Source of the DNA: Elymus sibiricus
Taxonomy: Eukaryota; Streptophyta; Magnoliopsida; Poales; Poaceae
Assembly: GCA_039707655.1 (NCBI GenBank)
Contig: CM077668.1
Span: 66,853,086-66,917,085, forward strand
Length of the DNA: 64,000 nt
Reading direction: 5' to 3'
Every line of letters begins with the position of its first letter. The first letter of the stretch is position 1. The position numbers and the translations under genes are program-made. Below, in pieces: positions 1 through 13,138 of the stretch. Below the pieces are notes generated by a model, which worked only from the letters and a program-made list of their open reading frames with translations, ran no database searches and was not told the DNA's origin.

Positions 1-1334
1 TGGACTATGACGAGACTTTCTCGCCCAAAGCTATGCTTAAGTCCGTTCAGATATTACTAGCAATTGCTGCTTATTTTGATTATGAAATATGGCAGATGGA
101 CGTCAAAACGGCTTTCCTAAATGGAAATCTCAAAGAAGATGTATACATGATACAGCCTGAAGGTTTTGTCGTTCATGAGGATGCTGGAAAAGTATGCAAA
201 CTTCAGAAGGCCATTTATGGTCTGAAGCAAGCATCAAGGAGCTAGAACATTCGTTTTGATGAAGTAGTCAAAGAGTTTGGCTTCATCAGGAATGACGAAG
301 AATCTTGTGTTTACAAGAAGTTTAGTGGGAGCGCAAAAGCATTTCTAATCTTGTATGTGGATGACATATTGTTGATTGGAAATGACGTGAATTTTCTTAG
401 CGAAATAAAAGACTCATTGAAGAAGAGTTTTTCAATGAAAGACTTAGGCGAAGCGGCATATGTATTGGGCATCAGAATCTATAGAGATAGATCAAAACGC
501 CTAATAGCGCTTAGCCAAAGCACGTACATTGACAAGGTGTTGAAAAGGTTCAACATGGAGAACTCCAAGAAAGGCCTAATCCCCTTGTCACCTGGCACAG
601 TGCTTTGCAAGAATCAGTGTCCTCAGACTCTCGATGAGCGAGTACAAATGAATGATGTTCCATATGCCTCAGCAGTTGGTTCTATTATGTATGCCATGCT
701 ATGTACAAGACCGGATGTTTCCTATGTGCTAAGTGTTAGCAGCCGGTACCAAAGTGATCCAGGACTGGAACACTGGGCCACAGTCAAAAGTATTCTTAAG
801 TACCTCAGAAGGACCAAGGATTTACTCCTTGTGTACGGAGGTGATGAAGAGCTCATTGTGAGTGGTTACACTGATGCAGGCTTCATGACTGACCCAGATG
901 ACTTCAAATCTCAATCAGGCTATGTTTTCATATTGAACGGCGGCGCAGTTGATTGGAAAAGTTCCAAACAAAAGACTGTGGCGGATTCTACGACGGAGGC
1001 GAAATATGTTGCAGCTTCAGAAGCCTCCAAGGAGGCGGTATGGATCAAGCAATTTCTTGAAGACCTTGGTGTGGTTCCAAGTGCTCTGGACCCGGTGGAG
1101 ATCTATTGTGATAATAGTGGTGCCATGGCTCAGGCAAGGGAGCCAAGTTTGCACCATAAGACAAGACATATTGAACGCAAATATAAACTCATTCGACATC
1201 ATGTCGAAGCGGGTTTAGTGAAAGTACGCAAAGTTCACACGGATCGGAACGTGTCAGACCCGATGACAAAGCCTCTACCACGAGCAAAGCATGAGCAGCA
1301 CCGGATAGCCATTGGTGTTAGGGAAGCCATGTAA
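1..1334 (+). pseudogene. Copia pol, RT C-terminal half and RNase H, one nonsense codon
   Basis: This is the C-terminal part of a copia polyprotein: reverse transcriptase, then RNase H, which together copy element RNA into DNA in cytoplasmic particles. Visible RT motifs are WQMDVKTAFLNG near 90-120 and the catalytic LYVDDILLIGND near 350. The RNase H part carries DWKSSKQKTVADSTTEAKY near 950-1010 and the reading ends at TAA 1332-1334. A TAG at 243-245 interrupts the frame in a spot where copia proteins normally have Trp (ASRSWN), so it looks like a TGG to TAG change. The frame is the same on both sides and otherwise open. The product would be inactive without readthrough; everything else is well preserved. 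Confidence 0.93.
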
Positions 1335-2923
1335 CTGGATTATGACTCTAGTGCAAGTGGGAGTCTGTAGGAGATATGCCCTAGAGGCAGTAATAACAGT
1401 TATTTTGTATCTTCGAGTTTGTAATGAATGTTTTTGTTCCATGCTATAACTGCAATGATTCTTGAGTCTGCAATATCCACGAGGCTCGGAGGTAAACTCA
1501 TGTGCACGTGTGGTATAATAAACGGTAAAATATATTCCTAGTCATGCCTCTAAGACTAGCTCAAGTATTGCATGATGATCCTGTTTTCCTGATCATGGGC
1601 ATGACTATGCCGGTAATTTTGAGGGCACAATGTTAGTAGAACACTTGTGTTGAATCGACCCGAAATGATATTATGCTATGAGATACATTCATCACAAGTT
1701 AATGGTTAATAGCATAGAGATAGTTAATGTTTGCATAATTCCTTAGACCATGAGAGTATCAAGTTCCTTCGTACTTGCTTCGTGAACTTTGGGGTTTGTT
1801 AAACGTCATCCGTAACTGGGTGGCTATTACGGCGGCTTACGGGTTCACGAAAAAGTATGACAAGAAATGAGATAGCTCGAGATTGGGATTTGCTCCTCCG
1901 ACAATGGAGAGATATTCTCGGGCCCTCTCGGTGTTACGGTATCCATCAACGTCTGGCCAGACACATTGTGATTAGATCACAGGGATGCCGGAACACGGAA
2001 ACGAGAAAAGAGAACAAAACCGGCAACGAGGTAACTGGCATAGTGGACAAGTTGTTGATCCACGGGGATGCTGATAATTCTCACCTCGGGTGTTTGTAAT
2101 ATATCGTGAAGCAACAGGAATAGCACACGGCAACTGGAGGTTCACTCGAATATTTCTTCGTGTGGGTATAGGGATCAATATGGGTGTCCACGGCTCCGAT
2201 GTTGATCATTGATCGGAAAGAGTTCCGGGTCATGTCTATACTTCACCGAACCTATAGGGTCACACGCTTAAGGGTCATCTATCTGTTGAATACTGGACAG
2301 GGAGTCTTAGAGAAAATCACCGGAAAAGTTTCGGAGACAACGGAAACGTTCCGGAGAGAACACCGGAATAGTTTCGGTAAAACTGAAAAGTTGTTTCAGA
2401 GTATACCATTAAGTCAAATTGGTTTCGGCACACGCCTGGAAATTCTTGGAGGGTGCCAGAATTGTTCTGGAAACTTCTGGGATTTTTCCGGGATAAAAAC
2501 CGGAAATGTTCCGGAGCTGACGGAACCGGTTTGGTTGCTTTTCGCAGATGAAAATCACTAATCCGGAATTGTTTCGGAACGCGTCCAAAATCATTTGTGT
2601 GGGTACTGGAATTATTCTAAGACCCACAGAAATATTTTTGGATTTAACGGTCGCGGAAAAATGTTTCCGTGAATAGTGAAAATCACTTTATGGTTACTAT
2701 TTTGGATAGCCACCTTTTAGGACTTTAGTCAAAGTTCTAAAAGGAAGAGGCTTGCAAGGGAAGGAACCCCTTTTGGGGGGCCCCCATGGGGTGGCCGGCC
2801 AAGGGTGGTGCTCCTCCTTGGAGCTCCACATGGCCTCCCATTATGCCCTTAATGCCCATCATATGTGACCTAATGCATGGGTGTTTTGGTAATTTTTGGA
2901 GGCACCCTTCCCCTTGGCTTTCC

Positions 2924-2931
2924 TATAAATA
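2924..2931 (+). promoter_or_regulatory. TATA box of the copia LTR
   Basis: TATAAATA follows a pyrimidine-rich stretch and is followed by AGAGGTGGAGAGG, the usual layout of a plant core promoter. It would start the element transcript about 30 bp downstream, marking the U3/R boundary. Confidence 0.65.
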
Positions 2932-3157
2932 GAGGTGGAGAGGAGCTCTCCACACTCATCCCTTGCTCTCATACACATGCCATGCATTATCTGGCTTTCT
3001 CTCTCCCTCCCACGAAATAGTTTCGTAGAGCCGAAAGGCTGTCTGGGTTCCGGCAGGAACTAGTTCTGGACGGCGAAGCCCTGCCGGATAGCTGACACCG
3101 TATGTGTGCAACCCCGTAGAGAGGTCGTAGGTTTGATCTTTTGCCCGAGGGGCTGTT

Positions 3158-3273
3158 CGAGGGTCCTCCCGAAGGGCTGTCCGAGTTACCGTTTGAGCTT
3201 CGAGGGTCCTCCCGAAGGGCTGTCCGTGACATCGTCCGAGGGACTGTCTGACCGCCTCCCGAAGGGCTGTCCG
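3158..3273 (+). repeat. GC-rich minisatellite in copia LTR
   Basis: The unit CGAGGGTCCTCCCGAAGGGC followed by TGTCCG occurs at 3158-3183 and, identically, at 3201-3226 (43 bp apart). A third shorter copy lies at 3255-3273 and a degenerate one just before 3158. The repeat lies downstream of the TATA box, so it would be in the RNA. Confidence 0.85.
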
Positions 3274-3466
3274 ACGAGGGAGTACATCCTCACGGTTGGG
3301 AGGTTGTAAATCCTAGCTGCGGGGATCTGCACCGACGATCTACATCGACTCTACTTTCGCTGCGCTACGAGTCAGTAATGATCAGATCAAACCCTGTATG
3401 CAGTCTCCATAGTGATCCTGTGCGTGCTCGCTGTACCGAATTTTTTTTTTGTCGCGTTCCCCTACA

Positions 3467-5560
3467 CTGCCTCCGCCACCTCGCGCTCCGACTGCTCAAT
3501 GGCAAGCCGGAGTGCCTTGGCGTTCTTCCAATGGAGTCACCGAGCATCCGTCTCCGCCGTCGTAAGCGACCGGCGGTAGACCTAAACGAGGAGCCACTCG
3601 TCCTCATCGGGCTCCGCCAGCAACCCGCGGCGGTGGCACACGGACTGATCCGCCGCCTTCGTCTCCCTTGCCCGCTGCCTCTCGCGGCGGGCGGCGCGCA
3701 CCTCCGATTCCGGAGTGCGCGTCCGGGCCGGCGGTGCGGGCACTAGCACCCACCGTTGCTCGTGTGGAGCAGCGGCCGGCGGGGGCAGGGAACTGCTACT
3801 TGTGAGCTGCGTTGGTAATTCCCCGAAGAGGAGAGGATGATGCAGTACAGTAGAGATAAGTATTTCCCTCAGTTAAGAACCAAGGTTATCAATCCTGTAG
3901 GAGAACCATGACAAAATCCAGTGAGCAGCACCTACACACACAAAAGCAAACACTTGCACCCAACGCAAATAAGAGGGTTGTCAATCCTCTTAGCAGTTAT
4001 TTGCAAGGATTAAGTCTGATAGAGATAAATTGATAAAGTAAATTACTAAACTAAATAAAAGTAAATAAATTGCAGCAAGGTATTTTTGGTTTATTATATA
4101 TGATTGAATAGAACCGGGGGCCATAGTTTTCACTAGAGGCTTCTCTCTCGAACAAATAGCATACGGTGGGTAAGCAAATTACTGTTGGGCAATTGATAGA
4201 AAAGCGAATAATTATGACGGATTCATGGCAATGATCATGTATATAGGCATCACGTCCGAGACAAGTAGACCGACTCATGCCTGCATCTACTACTATTACT
4301 CCACTCATCGACCGCTATCCAGCATGCATCTAGAGTATTAAGTTAATAAAAGCAGAGTAACTCCTTAAGCAAGATGACATGATGTAGAGAAGCAAATTCA
4401 AGCAATATGAATAAACCCCATCTTTTTATCCATAATGGCAGCAATACAAATACGTGTCATGTCCCTTTTTGTCACTGGGATTGAGCAACGCAAGATTGAA
4501 CCCATCACAAAGCACCTCTCCCATTGCAAGATAAACCAATCTAGTTGGCCAAACCAAATCGATAGATCGGAGAGAAATACAAAGCTATATTTAATCATGC
4601 ATAAAAAAGTTCAGAGAAGACTCAAATATTTCTCATGAATAATCTGATCATAAACTTACAATTCATCGGATCCCAACAAACACACCACAAAAGAAGATTA
4701 CATCGGATAGAACTCCAAGAACATCGAGGAGAACATGGTATTGAAGATCAAAGAGAGAGAAGAAGCCATCTAGCTACTAGCTATGGACCTGTAGGTCTGT
4801 GGTAAACTACTCACACATCATCGGTAGGGCAGCAAGGTTGATGTAGAAGCCCTCCGTGATCGATCCCCATCCGGCAGATCACCGGAGAAGGCCTCCAGAT
4901 GGGATCGCGGAAGAACAGAGGCTTGCGGCGGCGGAAAGGTTTTCTCTTTTTTTTCTGGGGTTTCTGGAATATTTGGGAATTTATAGTGGAAGAATTAGGT
5001 CAGGAGGTGCCACGAGGGGCCCACAAGCCTGGGGGCGCGCCCCCTGAGCTTGTCGCTCCCTCGTAACTCCTCTGGTCTTCTCCCGAAGCTTCGTGGGTCT
5101 CTTCTGGTCCAGAAAAAATTAATCCAAAGTTTTTCTCTCGTTTGGGCACTTTTTGATAATGATATTCTGAAAAGGCGAAAACAGGTAAAAAAAATAGCAA
5201 CTGGCACTGGGCACTAAGTTAATAGGTTAGTCCAAAAAAATGATATATAATTGCATAAACTTGCATATAAAACATCCAAGATTGATACTATAATAGCATG
5301 GAACAATCAAAAATTATAGATACGTTGGAGACGTATCAGGGATGGCGTTGGGGAGGCGCGGACTGCGCAGCCCTTACGGAGCTGCCCGCGGGCCGGGAGG
5401 TGCCAGCGCCGGCGTCCTCGCTGCGCCGGCGGGGGAGAGGCGAGGTGGCAGATCCGAAGCTGCCCCCCGTGTCCACCTTGGACCTCTCAAGGACAATGTG
5501 GAGGGCCAGCTCCTCGTCCATGTCGAGGTCGGAGTCGGAGCGGCTGCCGGAGCTCGACAT
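3467..5560 (-). pseudogene. Unrecognised Ser/Asp-rich ORF split by two LTR insertions
   Basis: Read on the reverse strand, an ATG at 5560 opens a Ser/Asp-rich protein starting MSSSGSRSDSDLDMDEELAL that stays open to the insertion point at 5339. The reading resumes at 3793 and continues with charged sequence (RAARRERQRARETKA, then LRLAIEQSEREVAEA) to 3467, where the copia element cuts it. The second part carries two nonsense codons (TAG at 3582-3584 and a TGA further on), and the two parts are not in one frame, so it is decayed. I do not recognise a domain. A protein of this type next to an end-like sequence at about 5860-5883 could belong to a class II element, but that is only inference. Confidence 0.5.
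3794..5338 (-). mobile_element. Solo LTR of a gypsy-type element
   Basis: On the reverse strand the block begins TGATACGTCTCCAACGTATC at 5338 and ends AGTAGCA at 3794, giving TG...CA ends and 1545 bp. The first 20 bases are the same as those of the LTRs at 51824 and 58382, and a shared downstream phrase (AGTGCCCAGTGCCAGTTGCT) confirms a related but clearly diverged family. No coding sequence or primer site is attached, so it is a solo LTR. A clean 5-bp target duplication is lacking: the best pair is GGGAA (3788-3792, one base away) and GGGAT (5339-5343). Confidence 0.75.
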
Positions 5561-6170
5561 GGTCGCCGGAGTCGTCGGAGTGGATCGAATCGGAGAAATC
5601 GGAGGAGGAGAAGAAGAGACGGAGTGAGAGCGGAGTGAGGTAGGGTTTTCGGATTGGGGATTTTTGTGGGGACGGAGTGGGGTTAGGGTGGGCCGGGTTG
5701 ACGTGGCGGGCGCGCCCGGGCCGCCCCATATCCGCCCCATATTTGGGCTGGATATGAGGGGTGCCGGTTAGCCCGGGCGTTTGAGGCGCCCGCGTCTGGG
5801 TCAGATTTTCGTGACCGGTCAGTGACCGGACGGACGGCCTGGGCGTATGAGGCCGGTTTGGGGTGCCCAGCTGTAGATGCTCTAGTGGTGGAGACCAAGT
5901 GCTTTTTTACATTTGACAACTTAAGTTTGCAAGTTGTAGTCTTTTTTTTTTCCTTTTTTTTGTTGGAAAGTCCTGGTAGAGAGTCAGTGGGATTTCCTAT
6001 TCCGCGCGTGGGTCTCTGGATAGCGACCACACGCATATCCTCCTAGGCGTTTGTAGATGGGCCCACTATTCTTTCTCCCGTCGGTTTTGGGAAGGTTTGA
6101 TTATAGAACCATCCCTCCAGCAATTTTTCTCCTGATTTTTCTTTGCTGATTTTAAAAGTTTTATCCCGAT
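5561..6170. other. Region between broken ORF and AT-rich repeat
   Basis: From 5561 to about 5883 the DNA is GC-rich and looks like the 5' flank of the reverse-strand ORF. It ends in AGAGCATCTACAGCTGGG (reverse strand), which resembles ends of grass PIF/Harbinger-like elements, though no partner end is visible. From 5884 to 6170 I see no gene; there are T-runs at 5941-5961. Confidence 0.35.
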
Positions 6171-6605
6171 CTTTTTCTTTTTATTTTAGAATTCATGAAT
6201 ATTTTTTGAAGCTCATTCATGAACATTTTTTAATTTGTGAGTATTTTTTTTGGATTCACAAATATTTTACAAAATCATGAACCTTTTAAAAATTCATGAA
6301 TATTTTTTGAAATTTGGGAACATTTTTTTGAATTCACAAACAGTTTTTAGGATTCACAAATATTTTTCAAAATAATGAACTTTTTTGAAAATTGATATGA
6401 TTTTAGTTCGCGAATATATTTTAGAAATTGTTGAACATTTTTTTGAATTCACAAATATTTTAAAAAATCAGGAACATTTTTTGAAAATTCATGTGATTTT
6501 TTTTGAAATTTGGGAACATTTTGAATTGATGAACATTTTTTTGGATGCACAAATATTTTTTCAAAATCATGAAGATTATTTGCAATTCATGTATGTTTTT
6601 TTTTG
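6171..6605 (+). repeat. AT-rich degenerate short-motif repeat
   Basis: Variants of ATTCATGAACATTTTTTGAA, alternating with ATTCACAAATATTTT, recur about every 30 bp for over 400 bp. Copies differ from each other, so it is an old simple-sequence-like array. It resembles in style, though not in exact sequence, the array inside the Mutator-like element at 23419-23733. The short ORFs here are artefacts of low complexity. Confidence 0.75.
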
Positions 6606-6814
6606 AGCGGTAGTAGATTTTGTTTTCTTTCTACTCTTTTTAGGAGATGTTTTCTTTCTACTAGTAGTAGAGTAGACTACCCAACAGGCTGGAAGGAAGA
6701 AAGAAAGAAAGAAGTGGTGGGGCCTAGCCAAGCCAAGCCCAGCCCAGCCCAATGAACGAATATGATGGAAGAGGCCCGAGTCCGACCCGAGGTTGGTTAG
6801 GGTTGGCCTGGACA

Positions 6815-6822
6815 TATATATA
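6815..6822 (+). promoter_or_regulatory. TATA box upstream of Lys/Ala-repeat ORF
   Basis: TATATATA is followed by a GC-rich, CCGCCGCC-containing leader and the AACCCTAACC phrase common in grass 5' leaders. It lies 104 bp before the ATG at 6926. Confidence 0.6.
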
Positions 6823-6925
6823 CGGCAGCCGCCGCCTCCTTCTCGTCGTGTTTTCCTTCCAGCGAGCGAGAGAAATCCCCAATCCACGAAACCCTAACCA
6901 ACCAGGAGAGGAGAGATCCGGCGAG

Positions 6926-7518
6926 ATGTTCGTCCAGAAGATGCCGATGGCCGCCGGCTTCAGGGCTTTCCCTTCATCCCATCGTTCCAGGCGGAGGCAT
7001 CGTTGATCGTCAAGGCGGGGTGCGGCTCCAAGAGGAAGGCGGAGGAGGACGGCGGCGAGGTCACCGTCAAGGCCAAGGCGGCGGCGGAGAAGGCGCCGGT
7101 CACCCTCAAAGCCAAGGCGTCGGCGGAGGCGGAGGCAGCTTTCACCACCGTCAAGGCCAAGGCGGAGGAGGAGGCGCCGGTCACCCTCAAGGCCAAGGAG
7201 GCGGAGGAGGCGGCGCTCACCCTCAAGGCCAAGGCGGGGGAGATCAACAAGGTGGTGCTGGCCAACCCGATGTGGGAGGAGGTAGAGTACTCGTACTGCG
7301 ACTCGGACGAAGAGGTCGACTCGGACGACGAAGACACCGAGGCGTTCCTGGCCAGGATCAGGTCCGAGTTCAACGCCCACGCCGAGAAGCTCAAGGCTGA
7401 CAATCCCTGGTTGAAGTGGGGGGACTACGACCCTGAGGAGTACTCGGCTGACGACTACTTCCGCTGCAAGCAGGAGGAGGAGGCTGGCGCCGTGGTTGAT
7501 GGGCTTGTTTCCGTGTGA
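6926..7518 (+). CDS. Unrecognised Lys/Ala-repeat protein with acidic tail (frameshifted start)
   Basis: The ATG at 6926 (MFVQKMPMAAGFRAF) is the natural start after a TATA box and leader, but its frame stops at 7006. The main frame (from about 6973 to the TGA ending 7518) has no ATG of its own. Loss of one C in the CCC run near 6970 would explain the two frames. The body has about five copies of a VT(V/L)KAKA-like motif between residues 15 and 95, with a possible basic nuclear signal KRKAEE near its start. An acidic stretch (DSDEEVDSDDEDTEAF) and an aromatic tail (NPWLKWGDYDPEEY) follow. No enzyme motif is visible. Strong third-position G/C supports past coding. It may be a pseudogene, or the frameshift may be a sequencing error. 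Confidence 0.5.
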
Positions 7519-7618
7519 GATTGTAATTTGACGACTGGGATGAAGGAGGTTTACCAACCAGTGCTATCTATCTATCTGTCTAAACTAGTAGAGGACATCT
7601 ATGTTAGCAATCCACCTA

Positions 7619-7646
7619 TCTGTGTGTGTGTGTGTGTGTGTGTGTG
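7619..7646 (+). repeat. (TG)n microsatellite
   Basis: About 13 uninterrupted TG dinucleotides in the 3' flank of the preceding ORF. Confidence 0.95.
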
Positions 7647-8149
7647 ATATTGGTATTATCAAGTAAAGAGGCGTGAGCCAAATGCCAATGGCATGTATCT
7701 AATATTAGAATTATCATCATCATCAATCTTGACTCAAAGTATGCTATTCCCGAGTTGTCTGTGATATTTGTTTGTCTATGAGTTTCTCTGTGCCTGCTGG
7801 GTGTACATTGTTATGTGTTGTTGTTTGGCCATGTGATTTTGTTGGACCATGCCATTTCAGATTAGATTGTTTCCATTGTCAATTTTGCTCTTACTGATTC
7901 TTCGTGTGTTGCAGAATATAGACTGCTTCCTAAAATTTCTCGTCTTTTGATTTACAACAAGATCAAACTGGTGTCAGCTGGATCCATAAAATGAATTACT
8001 ATTTCTCTGCTAGTTTCCATGACCACATCTTCATCAAAGCAGTGCCATACACAAGGTTTGTTTTGTTTGAAAAATTGATTCTAGTTTGTATTGATTATTT
8101 CCTATGCTGCCCAAGGTTCTCTGAAAAATTTAGCTATCTGGGGCTGTTC

Positions 8150-8835
8150 TTGCTTGAAATCACTGCCAGTGTTAGATGTCTAGTTTGGCAACAGTGAGGA
8201 GCTAGTGAGGCAGTGCCGCAACTTGAAATGAGCTAGTGAGGCCGTTCCGGCGTTCCGCCATGTTAAATCTACTCTCCCGAAAATGTCTCTTTGAGGATGG
8301 AAGCTGTATATCAATTATCATCCCTATTTTGCTGAGTTTATTTATATCCTTTGATAGTAGAAGCAAACTTGGTCGACTTAAAAGGAAGTGATGTAGTATT
8401 TGACCTGACCGTGCTGCATGTTTTTTCTTACTGATAGAAGAAACACAGCCAACAAGGTAAAGTACTGGGTTTCTTATAACACCCCAAACACATATATAGA
8501 CAGAAAGCAAGAAAAGAGAAACAAGGGCTAGAGCAGCTGATGCCTCCAATCTGATTATTTTTTTCTGCATGTATTTCTCTGAAGTTCACTGCAAGTTTTA
8601 GAGATCATTTGTTGTCATGCCCTGAAATCACTGCACAATGACAGCCCCCCATGTTCTCTGAATTTTTCTTACTGATCTCTGACTCTGCTGCTCTGGAATC
8701 ACTGCCCAATGATGTTCTGTCCTGCTTTGAGATCACTGCCCAACATACAACCCTGCGAGTGTTAGAGACCAAGATGGTGGCAACAGCCAGGAGCTAATGA
8801 GGCAGTGACGCAAGTTGAAAGGAACCATTCCAATC
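8150..8835 (+). repeat. Dispersed internal duplication in the region between two gene remnants
   Basis: A block around 8156-8240 (GTGTTAGA, GGCAACAG..AGGAGCTA, TGAGGCAGTG, CGCAA.TTGAAA) recurs in the same order at 8757-8825. The phrase ATCACTGCC also recurs near 8159, 8626, 8699 and 8735. This suggests an old tandem duplication with later change. No coding sequence is visible here. Confidence 0.6.
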
Positions 8836-9370
8836 ATCAAAGACTAATGAATGCAAGGTAACAAAAACTTCCTTGTATTGCATCCACCACTTTCCCTTGT
8901 TTTTCCTGAACTCGTAAAAGGGCAAAGGGATTGTTATCTTATTTGTTTGGTTGGTCGCAGTTGCTGCAATTTCGTCTGAATAAGTTACTTAGATGTGCCA
9001 TGCAGTACTTTGTTTTGTACATTCTTCTAGTCTTGTGTGGTTCTCTCCACGTCCGAGTACAATCCGAGTTTCTGGTGCAAGCATGAAGATCTCAGTTTTA
9101 TATATTCCAACCTGCACAGATAATTGGTTAGTACATGCAGAATCATCCCAACTCCTTGGCTAGAAATTTGGTCTGCAGAGTGTTTATTTGCATCTTGCTT
9201 CTGGTACCTGGCACTGTGCTGCTTATATGTTTTGAGCTATTAACAGAAGCAACTTTTCTCATATCCTTACTGTCCTTGCAGTACTTATTTCAGCTCCATG
9301 TAATATTTTGATTCAGGTACTGTCGCTGTGAGATTGACTATGCTAACCTTGTTGTGGTTGGTTTATATTG

Positions 9371-10973
<1,603 letters not shown>

Positions 10974-12078
10974 CTTTAAAATATTCACTCGAAGGGCCTA
11001 TTTTTTTACTCACTCGAAGGGCCGACTTTAAAATATTCAGTTGTTGCAGAGAGCGATATTTGACCTTTCTTTGTAGACGATTATGTATTTCCGTCTCACT
11101 GAATCTTTTGGCTAGTGCCCGGTAAAGGTGGATTTATAGAACTTCTTGATAACATGCTGTGTTGTTGACTGAAACTTTTTCGCCCATTCTGTCTAGCAGC
11201 TAGAAATGTGTCACAATCTTGCAATTTCATTATAAAATAGTTCAGTTATCCATTTTGCTGAGTGACAATCTTGCAATTTCATTAGAAAATACTGAATATC
11301 AATGCAATCCTTAGTTTTGTGCAGTTTTTCTTCTGTTTGTTTTTTCTTTTGGGATACCAGAACCACAAATGACAAATACCTGTTGTAGTTGTCAGTTGGA
11401 ACCTAGAGTACGGTTCCTTCCAATTGGGACAGTGGTTTTTTTTTTCCCTTGTGATTGCCAAGTCAATGGTGATCAACATGTGACGATAAATGTAGATTGT
11501 ATTGTATGGTCACAGCTTTCCTTCAATATGATTGTGGTCATAAGCATTATTTGAACTAGACGGCCATGATAGGTGTACGTGTACTGATTTGCTAATTGGA
11601 CGACATAGGATACTTTTGATACCATAACTGAGTTAAAAGTCCTTCACACAATGCAAAAAACATCTCTGTCAGAATGGTGCCCCATAGTGTTCTTTTGCTT
11701 AGATTTTGCAAGGGTGCATGATAAGTCAGTGCCCCTACATGAAATTGCAGTGTGACCCTGCTGGGCAGTGCTTCCTTATGTAGTGGATAGGGGTTTTAGC
11801 AAGTTCAATGGAGAGGTTTGAAGTCGAGCAGAGCTGTGAATCTGACTCAGCTGAGTTGGTGAAGCCTGGAAACAAGCTCTAGCTACTACACCTCTTTTTC
11901 GGGCTGTAGTTATGTCTTGTCAAGCAACTTGGTTCACTACGGTTTCTGTTTATAAATTGCTAACAGCTGATTCTTTGTTGTGCATCCATCTACCGACATG
12001 TGTCGACTTGCTTCATTCACGACTGTATAACACGTTTCTTCTTTTTTGGTGTGGCGGTAAAATGCAGGCAGGCAGCAG
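10974..12078. other. No gene seen; short duplications
   Basis: The phrase CAATCTTGCAATTTCATTA occurs near 11214 and again near 11266. CTGATTCTTTGTTGTGCATCC occurs near 10832 (in the helicase remnant) and near 11967, so part of the helicase 3' region was copied about 1.1 kb downstream. I see no coding sequence. Confidence 0.5.
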
Positions 12079-12777
12079 GTGTGCTGCTTAACTACAAGAA
12101 TAGATAGGGTTAGGCTTAGTGTGTCTAGCGCCGGCGTTTTGAAGGTAGCGACGGCGGCGTGCAGAATAAGGTTGCCCGGATCCCTGCTCCTTCTCGGCGG
12201 CGTGCATGGTGACAGCGTCGACGGATCTGCGGGCTGCGTCTTCCACCATTCCTCTGGTATGGTGGACCTGGTGTTCCTTGGGGTTGCCGGCGAGGCGGCG
12301 GCGGCGGCAACCCTGTGGGATTTTTGCCCTCCGTCTCTGTCCTCGCCACAGCGGTGCCTGCTCCAGCGCCGCTGCAGAGACCGGGAGGAGCTGTGCAGGA
12401 GTTGGCCGTCGGTGGTCGCCCAGATCCTTGGCAGCGACGACGACGGCGTTCTGAGAAGGATTGGTGGCCTGGCACTTGGTCGGTGGTCAGAGGAAGGCTG
12501 GTCTGGTGTTTCTTCTCCGACGGCGTTGGACGGAGGAGCCAGACCTGGAGCCGAGAAGATGTACGGGGATTTCCCCGGTCGACGCGCCACAGGGGCAATG
12601 GCTCTGCCGTTCGCGGCGAGCTTCTTCTTCGATCCAAAAAGCCTGAAGAAGGCGATGGTGCTCTCTCGGTTCGGGCAGCGATGGTTTCCTGTGCCTTTCC
12701 CCGGCGTTCGCCTCGGCGGCGGCGGCGGCGTGCTGCAGGAATCTAGGAAACGACTGTCTTGGTGTGGTGTTTCCTAG
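12079..12777 (+). other. GC-rich block with overlapping open frames, not a convincing gene
   Basis: A 232-codon forward frame and several equally long frames on both strands overlap here. They reflect high GC rather than coding constraint. The forward translation has no domain I know. The block is bounded by CTAGATCTATCCAGCACTGC at its right side. It could be the leader part of an old element or a gene fragment. Confidence 0.25.
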
Positions 12778-13138
12778 ATCTATCCAGCACTGCTGTCCGA
12801 TAGCCTCCAGTATAGCATCTTCTGACTAATAACTTCAGATAATGATAACAAGAACACATTGAGCAGATGCATAAACATTAGAGGAGCAAAACAATCAACT
12901 AGTTTATGCCCTGTTTATTGTAATATGTCCCATACTGTTATCTGTTGGCAATATCTTACTGTTCATCCAGCACAGTGGCAGCACATCAAAAGGGACACGT
13001 TCATCCAGTTCATCCAACGCAGGCGGAGCAGCACTCAACTAAAGAGCAAAAGTGGAAACCGGCGACAAAACTGCAAGTATGTTGACGCATTACAGTTCAA
13101 AAGATGCAACCAGCGCAAAACCGCTCACTCTCCCACAC

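Larger units (their letters stand above)
1..3466 (+). mobile_element. Ty1/copia element, 3' part (pol end plus 3' LTR)
   Basis: The window opens inside pol of a copia retrotransposon. The order RT, RNase H, purine tract, LTR gives forward orientation. The LTR begins TGTAGGAGATATGCCC at 1366 and ends CCCCTACA at 3466, so its termini are inverted copies of each other. The start of the LTR is close to the BARE/Angela group start seen again at 24788, but this LTR is longer (2101 bp) and diverged from it. The 5' half of the element and its 5' LTR lie outside the window, so its age and the left target duplication (right flank CTGCC) cannot be checked. It is inserted in the old reverse-strand ORF described at 3467-5560. 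Confidence 0.93.
1366..3466 (+). repeat. 3' LTR of the copia element
   Basis: The LTR is 2101 bp with TG...CA ends, preceded by a purine-rich CAAGTGGGAG at about 1354-1363 that fits a plus-strand primer. Inside are a TATA box (2924-2931) and a small GC-rich tandem repeat (3158-3273) in the presumed transcribed part. No second LTR is present in the window for comparison. Confidence 0.9.

Noticed and set aside
3788..5343. Perfect target duplication for the 3794-5338 LTR
   Set aside because: The flanks are GGAAC and GGGAT; only a shifted 4/5 match (GGGAA/GGGAT) exists, so I report it as unclear.
12079..12777. 232-codon forward ORF
   Set aside because: Frames of similar length exist in other phases and on the other strand; composition is GC-driven and there is no recognisable domain or splice context.
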